Of a stretch of DNA of 64,000 bases, positions 62,653 through 64,000 are shown piece by piece. This stretch comes from Bradyrhizobium sp. CCGUVB1N3 (lineage in GTDB: Bacteria; Pseudomonadota; Alphaproteobacteria; Rhizobiales; Xanthobacteraceae), in NCBI RefSeq assembly GCF_024199925.1, contig NZ_JANADR010000001.1, positions 2,294,001 to 2,358,000 of the forward strand, in the 5' to 3' direction. The translations under genes were made by a program, and so were the position numbers. Positions within the stretch are counted from its first letter, which is position 1, and the number at the start of each line of letters is the position of its first letter. The notes beneath the pieces are model-generated. The model was not told where the DNA came from, searched no databases, and saw only the letters and a list, made by a program, of their open reading frames with translations.

Positions 62653-64000
62653 CTATTCCCACGACCAGGCCGAGAAATCGTTCTCGAACTGCGGGACTTC
62701 CTTCCAGACACCCTTCAGCTTCTTGCTAACGATAGTCGGCCATTGCGGCTGGAACAGGAAGCCGGCGACGGCGTCGGTTGCCAGCATGCGCTGCGCATCG
62801 CCGAGCAGCTTGGAGCGGCCGGCCTCGTCCGGCGTCGACATGATTTGCTTGTAGAGCGTGTTGAACGCATCGTTATTGTAGCCGAGGTAGTAGTCGGGCT
62901 CGGTCAGCTTCACGAGATCGAACGGCTCGACATGGGAGACGATCGTGAGGTCATAGTTGTGTGGCCCGTTCGGCGCGAACACCTGCGACAGCCACTGCGC
63001 CCATTCGACGTTTTCGATCTTGGCGGTGATGCCGACCTTGGCGAGCTGGGCCGCGAGGATCTCGCCGCCCTGCCGCGCGTAAGGCGGCGGCGGCAGCTTC
63101 AGGCTGATTTCGAGCGGCGTGGTGACGCCGGCTTCCGCCAGCAGCTTCTTCGCCTTCTCGGGGTCGTAAGGATTAGTGCCAGTAGTGTCGACATAGCCGA
63201 GCGAACCCGGCGTGTAGAAGCTGCCGATCGGCGTGCCGAAACCTTCGACCGCGCCGTCGATCATCGCCTTGCGATCGATCGCGGCGAGGATGGCGCGGCG
63301 CACCCGCACGTCGTCGAGCGGTTTCTTCTTCTCGTTGATGGCGACGATGGTCTTGGCCTTGGAGCCGCCGACCAGCACGGTGAAGCGCGGATCGCCCTTG
63401 AACTGAGCGACGCCGCGAGTCGTGACGCGCGGAAACGCGTCTACGTCACCGGACAGCAGGGCTGCAATCTGCGCAGCGGGATCGCCGATGAAGCGGATCG
63501 TCACCTTGGAGAGCTTGATCGCGGAGGCACTGCGATAGTCGGCCCATTTGTTGAGCGTGATCGAGGAGCCCTTGACCCAGGCGCCGAGCTGATACGGCCC
63601 GGTGCCGACCGGCTGCGTCACGTTGGACGCCGCGCTCTTCGGCTCGACGATCGAGGCGCTCGCCTGCCCGAGCAGGAACGGCAGGTTCGGCTCGGAATAT
63701 TTCAACGCGACCACGACCGTGTCGGCGTCCGGCGCGTCAACCTTCTCGAAGCTCTGGAACAGGCTCTTGTCCTTGTTGGTGCTGTTCGCGACCGCATTGC
63801 GCTCGAACGAGAACTTCACCGCCGCGGAATCGAACGGCTCGCCGTTGTGAAATTTGACGCCCTTGCGCAGCTTGAACGTATAGGTCTTCAGATCGGGTGA
63901 CGCCGTCCAGCTCTCCGCGAGCAACGGCGACACCGAGCCGTCCTCGTTGATCTTGGTCAGCGTCTCATAGATGTTGTAGAGCGTGACTTCGGCAATCGCC
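62653..64000 (-). CDS. Peptide/nickel-type ABC transporter substrate-binding protein (SBP_bac_5), 5' end outside window
   Basis: About 449 C-terminal residues are visible; the reading frame continues beyond the right edge, so the true start and signal peptide are missing. YNIYETLTKINEDGSVSPLLAESW and FKLRKGVKFHNGEPFDSAAVKFSFER are the class signature of DppA/OppA-like proteins. VGTGPYQLGAWVKGSSITL and YADYNNDAFN-like YNNDAFNTLYKQ follow. Ligand could be a peptide, an opine-like compound or a glycoside. Transporter genes would lie downstream on the minus strand but are absent within the window, so they are elsewhere or upstream. Confidence 0.9.
   Translation of the reverse strand, partial: AIAEVTLYNIYETLTKINEDGSVSPLLAESWTASPDLKTYTFKLRKGVKFHNGEPFDSAAVKFSFERNAVANSTNKDKSLFQSFEKVDAPDADTVVVALKYSEPNLPFLLGQASASIVEPKSAASNVTQPVGTGPYQLGAWVKGSSITLNKWADYRSASAIKLSKVTIRFIGDPAAQIAALLSGDVDAFPRVTTRGVAQFKGDPRFTVLVGGSKAKTIVAINEKKKPLDDVRVRRAILAAIDRKAMIDGAVEGFGTPIGSFYTPGSLGYVDTTGTNPYDPEKAKKLLAEAGVTTPLEISLKLPPPPYARQGGEILAAQLAKVGITAKIENVEWAQWLSQVFAPNGPHNYDLTIVSHVEPFDLVKLTEPDYYLGYNNDAFNTLYKQIMSTPDEAGRSKLLGDAQRMLATDAVAGFLFQPQWPTIVSKKLKGVWKEVPQFENDFSAWSWE

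Overview
The window is GC-rich alphaproteobacterial chromosome, most likely Bradyrhizobium or a close relative. The pointers are codon use, dense GTG/TTG starts with ATGA/GTGA junctions, the aerobic (CobG/CobN type) cobalamin pathway with CobE, CobW and BluB, FixJ-like regulators, and two families of intergenic palindromic repeats that I associate with Bradyrhizobium. No rRNA, tRNA, phage, IS or CRISPR was seen. Both window edges cut a gene.

Layout. (1) 1-5941: an acid-sugar catabolic island around an IclR regulator. It holds a four-carbon acid sugar kinase and a DHDPS-family lyase on the left arm, and a sodium/solute symporter, a cytoplasmic sialidase-fold protein and an SDR on the right arm. 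Both arms carry the same 26-bp putative operator. (2) 6023-12359: a secreted alpha/beta-hydrolase-like protein, a repeat, two FixJ-type response regulators, and a LysR gene divergent from a ring-cleaving dioxygenase and hydrolase pair. (3) 12366-39450: a 27-kb cobalamin region. It has three cobalamin riboswitches, all on the minus strand. They precede a TonB receptor plus PepSY membrane protein; a CbiM-like permease with cobF and cobT; and DUF1636, cobW, cobN, cobG, cobH, cobI and cobJ. cobK runs antisense between cobJ and cobL-cobE-cobM-cobB-cobA. A third block carries cobO, cobQ, cobD, cbiB, cobU, cobS and bluB. The CobS/CobT chelatase subunits are not in the window. (4) 39460-51633: a LacI-controlled carbohydrate region with a CUT1 ABC transporter lacking its ATPase, an oxidoreductase, a ThuA protein, an SDR, a GH3-type glycosidase and a complete CUT2 transporter. 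Three related LacI-type palindromes lie upstream of the two binding-protein genes. (5) 52323-64000: a periplasmic binding protein translationally coupled to a hybrid histidine kinase, a sorbosone-dehydrogenase-like protein, a NadX-like dehydrogenase, a small secreted protein, a chemoreceptor, a cupredoxin with a di-heme peroxidase, and the 3' part of an oligopeptide-type binding protein.

How it works together. The centre encodes most of de novo adenosylcobalamin synthesis from uroporphyrinogen III through lower-ligand assembly, with cobalt or corrinoid import under B12 feedback. The flanks are carbohydrate uptake and catabolic modules under local repressors. All assignments come from reading the sequence and recalling family motifs; no database search was run.
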